From contig URBM01000001.1 in the NCBI GenBank assembly GCA_900545995.1, positions 1 through 45,635 of the forward strand: a stretch of 45,635 bases of DNA. Reading direction: 5' to 3'. The position numbers and the translations under genes are program-made. Under the pieces are notes generated by a model. The model did no database searches, was not told where the DNA came from, and was given only the letters and a program-made list of their open reading frames with translations. This DNA comes from an uncultured Collinsella sp. Lineage in GTDB: Bacteria > Actinomycetota > Coriobacteriia > Coriobacteriales > Coriobacteriaceae. Shown here in pieces: positions 33,241 to 42,040 of the stretch (its first letter is position 1; every line of letters begins with the position of its first letter).

Positions 33241-33320
33241 CTGCGTTCTCGTTGGGTCTTGGGGTCGCCAAACGTAGACTGGGCTTGATGCCGCCTCTTT
33301 TAATCGGGGCTGATTCTTCT
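33241..33320. repeat. Duplicated segment, copy 2
   Basis: Second copy of the 31913-31990 segment in the same orientation. Confidence 0.75.
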
Positions 33321-33325
33321 CTGGA

Positions 33326-33358
33326 CCACCACAAAGGGGACGGGCACCTTTGTGGTGG
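33326..33358. repeat. CCACCACAAAGGGGAC hairpin repeat, copy 4
   Basis: Arms CCACCACAAAGG and CCTTTGTGGTGG, centre GGACGGGCA. Confidence 0.85.
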
Positions 33359-33368
33359 TTCTTGGTTT

Positions 33369-33586
33369 GTCTCGACTTGTAACATCTTGGTCGCTAAAAG
33401 TGGGCCTGGTGTTACAGATTTAGATTCTCGATTCGGGTGTCTTCTGTTCGTCTCGATTTGTAACAGATAGGGCTCTATTTGCCGAGTAGATGTTACAGAT
33501 TGAGACAAACGGGCGCCGTTGGTCATTTCATCTTGATTTGTAACATCTGGAGCCATAAACAGTCGCTAGATGTTACAGATTGAGAC
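33369..33586. repeat. TGTAACATCT hairpin array, copies 3-5
   Basis: Three palindromes at about 33369-33426, 33450-33506 and 33530-33586 with spacers of 23 bases, giving an 80-81 bp period. The outer arms (GTCTCGATTTGTAAC and GTTACAGATTGAGAC) are nearly constant while the centres differ. Confidence 0.85.
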
Positions 33587-33647
33587 GGTAGCGCGCCTGT
33601 GCGGCGGCGGGCCGACATCTCTATCCCCTATCTCTTAATCACTCATA

Positions 33648-33683
33648 AAATCTTATATATAGAGACTTAGATTTATGTATAAG
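33648..33683 (+). promoter_or_regulatory. clpB operator/promoter, candidate HspR site
   Basis: AAATCT-N15-AGATTT (33648-33674), then TATAAG (33678-33683) as a likely -10. Same dyad and spacing as at dnaK (24691). Confidence 0.6.
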
Positions 33684-33763
33684 ATCGCGCAAAGCTGGCA
33701 ACAATACTTCTCGAACAACGTGAAGCCGCCCCGTAGGGCGGCCGCCCCAAGAGAGGTGATTCC

Positions 33764-36391
33764 ATGAGAATCGATAAGCTAGCAATGACGTCGCGCGAGG
33801 CGTTGCAGACCGCCATGAGCACGGCTGCCGACGCACAGGCCGGCGCGGTGGAGCCGATTCACCTGCTGTCTGCCCTGCTCGGTGCCGGCGAGCGCAATAT
33901 CTCCGTGATCATCGAGCGCATCGGTGCCGACCCGGCTCAGCTCGCACGCTCCACACAGGATGCCATCGACCACGCGCCCAAGGTTTCGGGCGAGGGCCAG
34001 CAGATGGGCCTGTCCAACGAGCTCGTCCGCGTCATCGAAAAGGCCGAGAAGAAGGCCACCAAGATGGGCGACAGCTTTGTGGTGACTGAGCATCTGCTGA
34101 TGGCGCTTGCCGAGGACAAGGGCGAGGCGGGCCGCGTACTGCGCGACGCCGGCGTCACCAAGGAGCGCATCGAGCAAGTTTACGAGGAGCTGCGTGGCGA
34201 TGACCGCGTGACGTCTGCCGAGGACAAGACTCAGTTTGAGGCACTGGAGCAGTACGGTCGCAACATCTGCGATCTGGCCCGCGCCGGCAAGCTCGACCCG
34301 GTCATCGGCCGTACCGATGAGATTCGCCGCACCATCCAGGTCCTGTCCCGCCGCACCAAGAACAACCCCGTGCTCATCGGTGAGCCGGGCGTCGGCAAGA
34401 CGGCCATCGTCGAGGGTATCGCCCAGCGTATCGTGGCCGGCGACGTGCCGAGCACCCTGCGCGACCGCGACCTCATCGAGCTCGACATGAGCGCGCTGGT
34501 CGCCGGCGCCAAATACCGCGGCGAGTTCGAGGACCGCTTGAAGGCCGTGCTCAAGGAAGTGCAAAAGTCCGAGGGCAAGGTCATCCTGTTCATCGATGAG
34601 CTCCACACCATCGTGGGCGCGGGTGCCACCGAGGGCTCCATGGACGCCGGCAACATTCTCAAGCCGGCGCTTGCCCGTGGCGACTTGCACGCGATCGGCG
34701 CGACCACGCTCGACGAATACCGCAAGTACATCGAAAAGGATGCGGCGCTCGCGCGTCGTTTCCAGACCGTGATGGTGAGCGAGCCTACCGTCGAGGACAC
34801 CATCTCGATCCTGCGTGGCCTCAAGGAGAAATACGAGATCTTCCACGGTGTGCATATCACCGATAGCGCGCTCGTGGCAGCTGCCGACCTCTCCGATCGC
34901 TACATCGCCGACCGCTTCCTGCCCGACAAGGCCATCGATTTGGTCGATGAGGCGGCAAGCCGCCTGCGCATGGAACTCGACAGCATGCCGGTCGAGATCG
35001 ACGCCACCACGCGTCAGCTCACTCAGCTGCAGATCGAGGAACAGGCGCTCATGAAAGAGACCGATGACGCCTCCAAGGAGCGTCTGGAGGCCCTGCGCCA
35101 GGAGATTGCCGAGGTCCAGGAAAAACTCAACGTGCAAAAGGCCGGCTGGCTCAACCAGAAGAACGCCATTGACCACGTGCAGGAGCTTAAGAGCCAGCTT
35201 GACGAGGCCAAGAGCGAAGAGGAGCGCGCGACGCGTAACGGCGACCTGGGCCGTGCGTCCGAGCTGCGCTATTCCGTGATCCCGGGTCTGCAGCAACAGA
35301 TTCAGGATTCCGAGGCTGCGCTCGAGGCACAAAAGCAGCAGGACGGCGAGGGCCTCAACGAACAGGTGACCTCCGATGAGATCGCCGAGGTCGTGAGTGC
35401 CTGGACCGGCGTGCCCGTGTCCAAGATGATGCAGGGCGAGCTCGACAAGTTGAAGGGCTTGGAGGGTGAGCTGCATAAGCGCGTCATCGGCCAGGACGAG
35501 GCCGTCTCCGCCGTCGCCGCAGCTGTGCGCCGCAGCCGTGCGGGCCTCTCCGATCCGGACAAGCCCATTGGCAGCTTCTTCTTCCTGGGCCCCACCGGCG
35601 TGGGTAAGACCGAGCTCGCCAAGGCTCTAGCCGAGTGCCTGTTCGATGACGAGCGCGCACTCGTGCGTATCGACATGTCCGAGTACATGGAGAAGTTCAG
35701 CGTCCAGCGTCTGATCGGTGCGCCCCCGGGATACGTGGGATACGACGAGGGCGGCCAGCTCACCGAGGCCGTGCGCCGTCGTCCGTATTCCGTGATCTTG
35801 CTCGACGAGATGGAGAAGGCTCACCCGGATGTCTTCAACGTGCTGCTGCAGGTGCTTGACGACGGCCGTCTGACCGACGGTCAGGGTCGCCAGGTATCCT
35901 TCAAGAACACGATCATCATCATGACGTCTAACGTGGGCTCCAAGGCTATCGCTGAGCTTTCCGGCAAGGACGAGGAGGAGATGCGCCATCAGGTCGACGC
36001 GGCCATGGCTCAGACCTTCCGCCCCGAGTTCCTCAACCGTATCGATGATATCGTGGTGTTCCATCCGCTTGGCATGGCGCAGATCGAGAAGATCGTCGAC
36101 ATTCAGCTCGCCGACGTCCGCGCACGTCTGGCCAAGGAACGCATGACGCTTGCCATCACCCCGGCGGCCAAGCAGCTGCTCGCCGTGGGCGGCTTGGACC
36201 CGGTCTTTGGTGCCCGTCCGCTCAAGCGTCTGGTGCAGCGTGAGGTTGTCGATGCCATCGCAGCGGCCATCATCGACGGCACGGTGCGCGAGGGCGATCA
36301 GGTGACGGTCGATGTCGACAAGGACGGCGGCTTTACCGTCGTGTGCGATAACACGCCGGCGGCCACCTACGAGGTTCCCGACGCCGAGTAA
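33764..36391 (+). CDS. clpB: Disaggregase ClpB (Hsp100)
   Basis: 875 residues, the standard length. N domain at 1-145 (MTSREALQTAMSTAADAQAG); first AAA+ with Walker A GEPGVGKTAIVEG and Walker B VILFIDELHTIVGAG; middle coiled coil about 400-520 (EQALMKETDDASKERLEALR); second AAA+ with GPTGVGKTELAKAL, ILLDEMEKAHPDVFNVLL and the sensor region FRPEFLNRIDDIVVF. It rescues aggregated proteins with DnaK/DnaJ/GrpE. The ATG at 33764 has GAGAGG upstream. The shared dyad upstream ties it to the dnaK operon. Confidence 0.98.
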   Translation: MRIDKLAMTSREALQTAMSTAADAQAGAVEPIHLLSALLGAGERNISVIIERIGADPAQLARSTQDAIDHAPKVSGEGQQMGLSNELVRVIEKAEKKATKMGDSFVVTEHLLMALAEDKGEAGRVLRDAGVTKERIEQVYEELRGDDRVTSAEDKTQFEALEQYGRNICDLARAGKLDPVIGRTDEIRRTIQVLSRRTKNNPVLIGEPGVGKTAIVEGIAQRIVAGDVPSTLRDRDLIELDMSALVAGAKYRGEFEDRLKAVLKEVQKSEGKVILFIDELHTIVGAGATEGSMDAGNILKPALARGDLHAIGATTLDEYRKYIEKDAALARRFQTVMVSEPTVEDTISILRGLKEKYEIFHGVHITDSALVAAADLSDRYIADRFLPDKAIDLVDEAASRLRMELDSMPVEIDATTRQLTQLQIEEQALMKETDDASKERLEALRQEIAEVQEKLNVQKAGWLNQKNAIDHVQELKSQLDEAKSEEERATRNGDLGRASELRYSVIPGLQQQIQDSEAALEAQKQQDGEGLNEQVTSDEIAEVVSAWTGVPVSKMMQGELDKLKGLEGELHKRVIGQDEAVSAVAAAVRRSRAGLSDPDKPIGSFFFLGPTGVGKTELAKALAECLFDDERALVRIDMSEYMEKFSVQRLIGAPPGYVGYDEGGQLTEAVRRRPYSVILLDEMEKAHPDVFNVLLQVLDDGRLTDGQGRQVSFKNTIIIMTSNVGSKAIAELSGKDEEEMRHQVDAAMAQTFRPEFLNRIDDIVVFHPLGMAQIEKIVDIQLADVRARLAKERMTLAITPAAKQLLAVGGLDPVFGARPLKRLVQREVVDAIAAAIIDGTVREGDQVTVDVDKDGGFTVVCDNTPAATYEVPDAE

Positions 36392-36432
36392 ATTATGGGG
36401 CCGGCTTTAACCGCACCTCATCGCAAAACGCC

Positions 36433-36469
36433 AAGGGCGGCGGATCCAATCGGGTCCGCCGCCCTTTTT
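36433..36469 (+). terminator. Intrinsic terminator of clpB
   Basis: GGGCGGCGGA, loop, TCCGCCGCCC, then TTTTT. Confidence 0.9.
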
Positions 36470-36521
36470 CGTGCGACAATCGATGATGTTGAGCATGAGT
36501 ACATGGCAAGGAGATATGCAG

Positions 36522-36725
36522 ATGAAAGACGAGAACAAGACGCACGCACCGGTTGCTGAGGCAGCGCCCGCCGCGCCGGTCGCACCGAAGGCTTCTCCCA
36601 AACCGGCGCCCAAGCCGCGCGACCCCTACATCCGTGCCGAGAACGAGGACGATGACGGCTACGATCCCTACAGCGATCGCCGCCCCGAGCGCGAGCCAAT
36701 GTTCGAAGCCGACCCCTGGCGCTGA
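36522..36725 (+). CDS. Small Pro/Ala-rich acidic protein, unknown
   Basis: 67 residues. AAGGAG sits eight bases before the ATG at 36522 (an ATG six bases earlier is too close to it). An Ala/Pro-rich low-complexity half (APVAEAAPAAPVAPKASPKP) is followed by a charged half ending PYSDRRPEREPMFEADPWR. No signal peptide or membrane helix; probably disordered. Clear ribosome site and position after a terminator support expression; the function is unknown. Confidence 0.6.
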   Translation: MKDENKTHAPVAEAAPAAPVAPKASPKPAPKPRDPYIRAENEDDDGYDPYSDRRPEREPMFEADPWR

Positions 36726-36749
36726 GTGCCACCAAAAAGGCCACCAAAA

Positions 36750-36816
36750 AGTTGCGGTGAAATAGGGACTGTTTTGCGGTTTGACCAGCAAAAACAATCC
36801 CTATTTCACCGCAACT
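36750..36816. repeat. 26-bp inverted repeat (GTTGCGGTGAAATAGGGA family)
   Basis: AGTTGCGGTGAAATAGGGAC.. (36750-36775) and AACAATCCCTATTTCACCGC.. (to 36816) are near-perfect complements. The first 16 bases recur at 45549. Confidence 0.8.
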
Positions 36817-36950
36817 GCGTTAGGGATTTTTCTACAGGGGGACGGTAGTCAAAAAAGCCCCGTCCCAAATTGACTGCTCGGGGAGTCGCATTCGAGCTCG
36901 GTTGTCCTCTTAGCCACTCGATATCCTTCGGAGCAATAACGGTGATAAAA

Positions 36951-37036
36951 CTTGCTTAAGTGTTAATCAAGCTACACACAATCTTGCTCTCTAATTAATC
37001 AAGAATCGCTATAATTTTGATTAGCTAGAGAGCAAG
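36951..37036 (+). promoter_or_regulatory. Operator cluster and promoter of the DUF4143 ATPase gene
   Basis: CTTGCTTAAGTGTTAATCAA (36951) and CTTGCTCTCTAATTAATCAA (36983) are direct repeats 32 bp apart; TTGATTAGCTAGAGAGCAAG (37017-37036) is the inverted form of the second. A TATAAT at 37010-37015 lies between the inverted arms. The rest of the 320-base gap has a small GGGACGG/CCGTCCC hairpin at about 36840-36868. Confidence 0.6.
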
Positions 37037-37047
37037 ATTGGAGAATC

Positions 37048-38400
37048 ATGGCATTCAACGACTTGATCGCCCAGAAAATAAAGGACTTTGAACAGCAGGG
37101 GGTTCCGCAGGTCTTTGAGCGAGACCTTGATCTAGGAAACCCACAGGAGCCAAAGCGCGACAACATCGTAAATGTGATTGTGGGGGCCCGCCGTTGTGGA
37201 AAGACGTATCGCCTGTATCAGGAGATGCGGCGGCTTCAGAGCCGGGGCGTCGAGCTTGACCGGATGCTTTACTTCAATTTTGAGGATGAGCGCTTGCGCC
37301 CGTATGAGCCATCGCTGCTGGCGGACGTGCTCGACACGTTCTATGCGCTGTATCCTGTTGCTCGAACCGAGGGCGCTTACATTTTCTTTGACGAGATCCA
37401 GGAAATCCCCGAATGGGGTGCGTTTCTGCGGCGTGTAGTCGATACGGAGAAAGCGACCGTCTATGTGACGGGATCTTCTTCTAAGATGCTGTCCTCAGAA
37501 CTTAAGAGCGAGTTCAGGGGTCGTTCCCTTGTGCGAGAGCTTTTTCCGTTGAGTTTTTCGGAATACGTTCGATATAAGACGGGGAGCGTTCCCGAGCCAG
37601 ATGCGACCTTTTCTCCGAGCGATGCGGCGCTGCTTCGACATCATCTGATCGGGTATCTTGAACGAGGGGGATTCATCGCGACGCTTGAGCAGACGCCTGC
37701 AGACGCGATTCAGCTGCTACAGGAATATGCTTCGCGAACGGTCGCCATGGACGTCGTTGAACGTTACGACGTCAAGAACCCTCGCCTGGCATCGCTGTTC
37801 TTGACGCGGTGTATGGCATCTTCGGGACGAGAGCTGTCAGTGAACAAAGTGTACAACGAGTTCAAGGGCAGACAGATACCCGTCAGTCGTAATTCGCTCA
37901 GCGATTTACTTGAGTATTATGAGGACGCCTACCTGTTATTTTCTGTGCCGGAGTTCACGCGTTCACTGGCAAATAACATGCGGTCTGCGTCTAAGGTCTA
38001 CGCTGTCGACCCTGCGATGTTTGGAGCATTCTCTCCGGCATCGGCATTGGACCAGGGCCAGAGGCTCGAGACCGCAGTGTTCAATGCGCTAAGAAGAAAG
38101 ACTCCCGCGGTGAGGACCGGCTCGGTCTGCCGCCTGCTGATCAAAGAGAAGAGCAAAAGCCATGAGGTGGACTTTGTGGCTGGGGACGCGCTTCTCATGC
38201 GGGCTTATAGCCTGATTCAGGTGAGTGCGGATATGGCACGTGAGAAAACGCGCGAGCGCGAAATTGCCGCGCTTGATGCCTCGATGGCCCAGTTCGATCT
38301 TGGCGAGTCGGCAATCGTTACCATGGATGAACAGACCGATATTTCATGCGAGCACGGTGTGGTCCACGTTGTGCCCGCATGGAAGTGGCTCCTTGCCTAA
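37048..38400 (+). CDS. AAA-family ATPase with C-terminal DUF4143 nuclease-like domain
   Basis: 450 residues. N-terminal AAA_14 domain with Walker A VNVIVGARRCGKTYRLYQEM at about residue 40 and Walker B AYIFFDEIQEIPEWGAFLR, followed by VYVTGSSSKMLSSELKSEFR and LFPLSFSEYVRYK. The C-terminal DUF4143 part (about 225-440) has a PD-(D/E)XK-like core with SHEVDFVAGD. Such proteins are widespread in gut bacteria, often as several copies, and are poorly understood; a defence or toxin-like role is speculation. Codon choice is less GC-biased than the neighbours, suggesting acquisition. GGAG precedes the ATG, and the leader contains a compact operator cluster. Confidence 0.88.
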   Translation: MAFNDLIAQKIKDFEQQGVPQVFERDLDLGNPQEPKRDNIVNVIVGARRCGKTYRLYQEMRRLQSRGVELDRMLYFNFEDERLRPYEPSLLADVLDTFYALYPVARTEGAYIFFDEIQEIPEWGAFLRRVVDTEKATVYVTGSSSKMLSSELKSEFRGRSLVRELFPLSFSEYVRYKTGSVPEPDATFSPSDAALLRHHLIGYLERGGFIATLEQTPADAIQLLQEYASRTVAMDVVERYDVKNPRLASLFLTRCMASSGRELSVNKVYNEFKGRQIPVSRNSLSDLLEYYEDAYLLFSVPEFTRSLANNMRSASKVYAVDPAMFGAFSPASALDQGQRLETAVFNALRRKTPAVRTGSVCRLLIKEKSKSHEVDFVAGDALLMRAYSLIQVSADMAREKTREREIAALDASMAQFDLGESAIVTMDEQTDISCEHGVVHVVPAWKWLLA

Positions 38401-38473
38401 TCATCTATGGACCTGTGGGGTCAGGACCTCCTGGCTCCCTCATCACGGTTGGGGAGCACCTTGCTGCGCCAGG

Positions 38474-39970
38474 CTAGTCCTGGGCTTTGATACTCGGCAT
38501 CAGAATCTGGGCGAGGTAGTCGGTCTCGAGTTTGGCGGCGGCGTCGGCCTTGCCGTCTTTGCCGACCAGCACGTTCTTGATCTGGCTATAGGTATAGCGG
38601 TTGCCGGTCGTAAGCTCGACAAGCTCAATGGCCGTGTCCATGGGGTAGGTTGACACGGGGTTCTGCGTCTGTCCGTTGATGGTCTGGGGCACCACGTACG
38701 GATAGACGGGGCCGCTGGCGTAGACGGTATAACCGTTGCCTAGATTGGCCGCGCCCAAAACCGTATCGCCTTCATCGGGCGTAAAGCTCTCGCCCTCGCG
38801 CACCGCGACGAGCGTCACGAGCGGCGTATTGGCGTCGTCGCCCAGATAGATGCATAGCGTGCTTCCGTTTTGCCAAGTTGCGACCTTGCCGTACCACTCG
38901 ACGGGAATATCGAGCTGGTAGAGGTCGGTTGCCTTGTGGCGAGCGTCAGCATCACGGGACGCCTGTGCCTTTTGCGCGCTCACGGCATTGACGGCGGCGT
39001 CGCGCCGCGCGGTTGCTGCCTGCTGGAGCACTTTGGCAGCCGCGGCGGAGCTTGCACCGCCCTCCTCGGCATACTTGGCGGCGGCATCGATCTGGTCGTC
39101 AGTCACCGTGTCGGCCGAAGGCACCTTGAGCTTAAAGGTGGCCTGGGCACTTAAATCCTGTCCATCGCTCTTAACGGTGACCTGCGTCTTGGTGGTCGGG
39201 ACGGTATAGATGGTGCCGTCGGCCGCGATGGGGGAGGCAGCGATGGAGAGCGTGTAATCGCCGGGCAGCAGTTTGATGCCGCGGCCGTGCTCGTCAACAT
39301 AGAGCGTTTCGCTCACGGAGGAGCCGTCAGAATCCTGACCGCTCACCTGTACGGGAATCTTGGAGCCAGTGGAACAGTCGAGGCCCGCGGCATGCGCGCC
39401 AATCTGCACCGACATCATCGTGTGGGCATTGGCGGCGACAGCGGCAGCCTGCTCTTGCTGATATCCGTTCCAGGCAGCATAGCCTGCACCGCCGGCGACG
39501 AGCGCGACGGCCACGACACCGGCGACCATCAGATTGCGGCGCTTGGGCGACATCTTGCGATGGCGGACCTCGGCCTCGCGTGCCGAGGGAACGGACGGCA
39601 GGGGAATATCGCCCATGGCGATGGTCTCGTCCACGGCAGGAGCGGAGCCCAGGCCGGGAAGCTCGCGGGTCAGCGAATCTTCGGCCGGCAAGCTGTCGAG
39701 CAAGATGGTTTCCTCGCTCGTGTCGGATTCGGGCTGGTCGTCGGCCTCGCATTCGGTGTCTTCGTGATCTGCCTCATCTTCGGCAGGCTCAACGTCGTCT
39801 GCATCCTGATCATCGGACTGCGCCTCGGCTTCCGACTCATCCTGCACATCAACGCCCGAATCGTCAAACGCAATCTCATCAAGTGAAATCCGGTCTAGGC
39901 TCTCCAGGGCTTCGGCACACGCTTCTGCATCTTGGGCCGCATCCTCTTGGCCCATCGTCTCATCATTCAT
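38474..39970 (-). CDS. Acidic single-pass membrane protein with large extracellular domain
   Basis: 498 residues from an ATG at 39970 preceded by GGGGGA. Residues 1-140 are extremely acidic (for example VDVQDESEAEAQSDDQDADD) and end in a basic stop REAEVRHRKMSPKRR; a single helix at about 146-167 (LMVAGVVAVALVAGGAGYAA) follows. The outer 330 residues contain a beta-rich part (YVDEHGRGIKLLPGDYTLSI), an Ala-rich helical segment about 300-350 and a YQLDIPVEWYGKVATWQNGS stretch near 370. The inside-acidic, outside-globular orientation is inferred from charge. No family recognised; possibly a cell-envelope protein. It converges with the DUF4143 gene. Confidence 0.75.
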   Translation of the reverse strand: MNDETMGQEDAAQDAEACAEALESLDRISLDEIAFDDSGVDVQDESEAEAQSDDQDADDVEPAEDEADHEDTECEADDQPESDTSEETILLDSLPAEDSLTRELPGLGSAPAVDETIAMGDIPLPSVPSAREAEVRHRKMSPKRRNLMVAGVVAVALVAGGAGYAAWNGYQQEQAAAVAANAHTMMSVQIGAHAAGLDCSTGSKIPVQVSGQDSDGSSVSETLYVDEHGRGIKLLPGDYTLSIAASPIAADGTIYTVPTTKTQVTVKSDGQDLSAQATFKLKVPSADTVTDDQIDAAAKYAEEGGASSAAAAKVLQQAATARRDAAVNAVSAQKAQASRDADARHKATDLYQLDIPVEWYGKVATWQNGSTLCIYLGDDANTPLVTLVAVREGESFTPDEGDTVLGAANLGNGYTVYASGPVYPYVVPQTINGQTQNPVSTYPMDTAIELVELTTGNRYTYSQIKNVLVGKDGKADAAAKLETDYLAQILMPSIKAQD

Positions 39971-40101
39971 ACATCCCCCAAGCTCAATATCGGGACAACA
40001 CTGTACCCAAAAACGGGACCCCATAGAGCCGCCGCATGATTTGAAATCCGATTTTATATGTGCGCGTGTTTTTGAATAGATGATGATTAGAGACGCAACG
40101 A

Positions 40102-40142
40102 CAAAAGCCCCCGGAAAGCGAGTGAAACGCTTTCCGGGGGCT
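40102..40142 (-). terminator. Terminator of the DUF5692 gene
   Basis: On the minus strand AGCCCCCGGAAAGCG, a 7-base loop, CGCTTTCCGGGGGCT, then TTTTG. Confidence 0.85.
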
Positions 40143-40209
40143 CTGCGAGACATTGGATTGAAAATCTGGCAGGCGGGCCTATGCCCAGGTGCCAACAGCG
40201 ACCAACATG

Positions 40210-41217
40210 TTACTCGGCGTGTGCGTAATCCACCTTGGCGCGGCGGGCGGTGGCCTTCTCCCAATCGCTGGTGCCCTCAAAGACATCCTGCTTGTAGGGG
40301 TTGCGGCCGAGCTTCTTGGCGCGGTAGGCGATGTAGATGATCGCGGCGACGTTGGCGATCAGTGCGGCGATCGAGACCGCGGTAGCGGCGCCGGGGTCGA
40401 GCGTGGAGTGGGTCACAAAGACGGACTCCTCCTGGAAGTACGGGAACACCTGGGCAAACATGCACCAAATGGCCAGCGTAAAGGCGCGGTTCTGGATCCA
40501 GCCGCCCTTGTTCCAGATAAAGGCGGCGACGGTGGGCGCCAGCAGCAGCGCAAAGCCGCAGAACCAGGAGTGGGTGGGCAGGCAGTTGTAGGTGTAGCAG
40601 AAGTTCCAGATATCGTAGGCGATGATGTAGACCCAGGTCATGTCGGGCCACAGCATGTCGGTCTGATCCTCGGAGGCGTAGACGCTCCACCAACCGGTCA
40701 TGCAGAAGATGTTGATGATACCGGCGATGCCGTTGAACACGTTGTTCCAGCCGGCAAGCTGCGTGGCACCCTCGGAGGTGACCCAGGTGGACTGGCCCAG
40801 GACAAAGAAGTGATAAGCGCTCTCAAAGTCGGACACGACGGCGATCATGATGTTGATGGCGACGATCACAAACGGCCATGCGCGGAACCAATGCGCCTTG
40901 CCGATCCTCCCCCACTGGTACTTAATGGCAATGAAGCCCCAGCAACCGGCCAGCGCCGCGTATACCTTGGCGTAGTGGAACCAGCTGTTCTGGTACACGT
41001 GGGTGGGGTTGGTGAGCGCCCACTCGGCACCCTGCGAAACGCCGACGGCGATGGCGACGCAGTAGATGGTCATGGCCAGCGGAGCCACGCCAAAGATGAT
41101 TGCCGCGCCCAGCTTGGTGCGGCGGCCGACCTCGTTGAGCACGATGAGGCCAATAAAGACCATGGCCCAGCCGGCCCAGTGGATAAGGGTATCGCTACCC
41201 CAAACATCGAACAGCAT
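40210..41217 (-). CDS. DUF5692-type integral membrane protein
   Basis: 335 residues with about eight to nine hydrophobic helices (for example LIHWAGWAMVFIGLIVLNEV, WPFVIVAINIMIAVVSDF, AFTLAIWCMFAQVFPYF and a last one near 280-300) and many Trp, Tyr and His residues in the loops. It matches what I know of DUF5692, a gut-bacterial membrane family of unknown function. It starts at 41217 after AAGGAGAG and ends at a strong terminator. It is 63 bases downstream of the TetR gene on the same strand and divergent from the iron-sulfur flavoprotein, suggesting one regulated unit. Confidence 0.85.
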   Translation of the reverse strand: MLFDVWGSDTLIHWAGWAMVFIGLIVLNEVGRRTKLGAAIIFGVAPLAMTIYCVAIAVGVSQGAEWALTNPTHVYQNSWFHYAKVYAALAGCWGFIAIKYQWGRIGKAHWFRAWPFVIVAINIMIAVVSDFESAYHFFVLGQSTWVTSEGATQLAGWNNVFNGIAGIINIFCMTGWWSVYASEDQTDMLWPDMTWVYIIAYDIWNFCYTYNCLPTHSWFCGFALLLAPTVAAFIWNKGGWIQNRAFTLAIWCMFAQVFPYFQEESVFVTHSTLDPGAATAVSIAALIANVAAIIYIAYRAKKLGRNPYKQDVFEGTSDWEKATARRAKVDYAHAE

Positions 41218-41280
41218 GCTGCTCTCCTTTCACACGCCCGCGGCCCCTCTTCCGATCGCGGGCAGTTTGGCCAAATGTCG

Positions 41281-41943
41281 TCAGTCCTGGGGCTTGCGCT
41301 CCGGATACTTGGCGGTATAGCCCTCGATGTGGAGTGTCGAGGCGATGATTTCCTTGACCGTCTCGTCGGGCACATCGGGGTGCGTGCGGATATACATCAA
41401 CAACCCCATGATGAGGGTGTAGAACGTCTCGTAGACATGGTCGATGCGTAGCTCATGATGGGCGACAAAGTCCACCACGGTGGTGTCGCAGATGTATTGC
41501 GCCACGCGCTGGACCACGTTGTGCAAAAAACCGCCGTAGAGCGCGCCACTGCTTGAGGTGAGCGTACTCGGCAGCTCGTGGCCGCTGGCGACCAGACGCT
41601 TAAAGAGCGGGGCGACGGTGTCGAGCGCGCCCTCGATATCGCCAACGGTGCGGCTGGCATTCCACTGCTCGAGCTCGGAGATAAAACCGTCGATTGCCTC
41701 GTCCATGACGGCGGTGACGGCGGCGTCCATATCGGCAAAGTAGTGGTAGAACAGCGAGCGCGTGCAGCCGGCTCGCTTGGTCACGGCCGAGACGGATAGA
41801 TGCGACACGCCCAGCTCGGAGCTCACGGTGCGCACGGCGGCGAGAATCTCGCGACGGCGCTCGTCGCCCGTCAGGCGCTTTGCCGCGCTGTCGGGCGCGG
41901 GGACGGCGTCGGCCACAGAAGTGTTCGCTGCATTATCGCTCAT
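41281..41943 (-). CDS. TetR-family transcriptional regulator
   Basis: About 220 residues. TetR helix-turn-helix at residues about 25-70: RRREILAAVRTVSSELGVSH, LSVSAVTKRAGCTRSLFYHY and FADMDAAV. The C-terminal ligand domain is all-helical and has no assignable specificity. I start at the ATG at 41943 (MSDNAANTS); an ATG six codons earlier is an alternative. It is transcribed with the DUF5692 gene and away from the flavoprotein gene; the shared upstream region has two palindromes fit for a TetR dimer. Confidence 0.92.
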   Translation of the reverse strand: MSDNAANTSVADAVPAPDSAAKRLTGDERRREILAAVRTVSSELGVSHLSVSAVTKRAGCTRSLFYHYFADMDAAVTAVMDEAIDGFISELEQWNASRTVGDIEGALDTVAPLFKRLVASGHELPSTLTSSSGALYGGFLHNVVQRVAQYICDTTVVDFVAHHELRIDHVYETFYTLIMGLLMYIRTHPDVPDETVKEIIASTLHIEGYTAKYPERKPQD

Positions 41944-42002
41944 GCGCTTGCCGCCTTTCATCCGTTTGAGCCCGACCGTTCGCCTAACAGTCTTGAATAT
42001 TG

Positions 42003-42040
42003 TTGACGGTTCGTCAATACTATTTTTGACACAATGTCAA
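42003..42040. promoter_or_regulatory. Twin palindromic operators between TetR and flavoprotein genes
   Basis: TTGACGGTTCGTCAA (42003-42017) and TTGACACAATGTCAA (42026-42040), centre spacing 23 bp. Both share the TTGAC/GTCAA arms. The location suits control of both divergent transcripts by the TetR protein. Confidence 0.7.
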
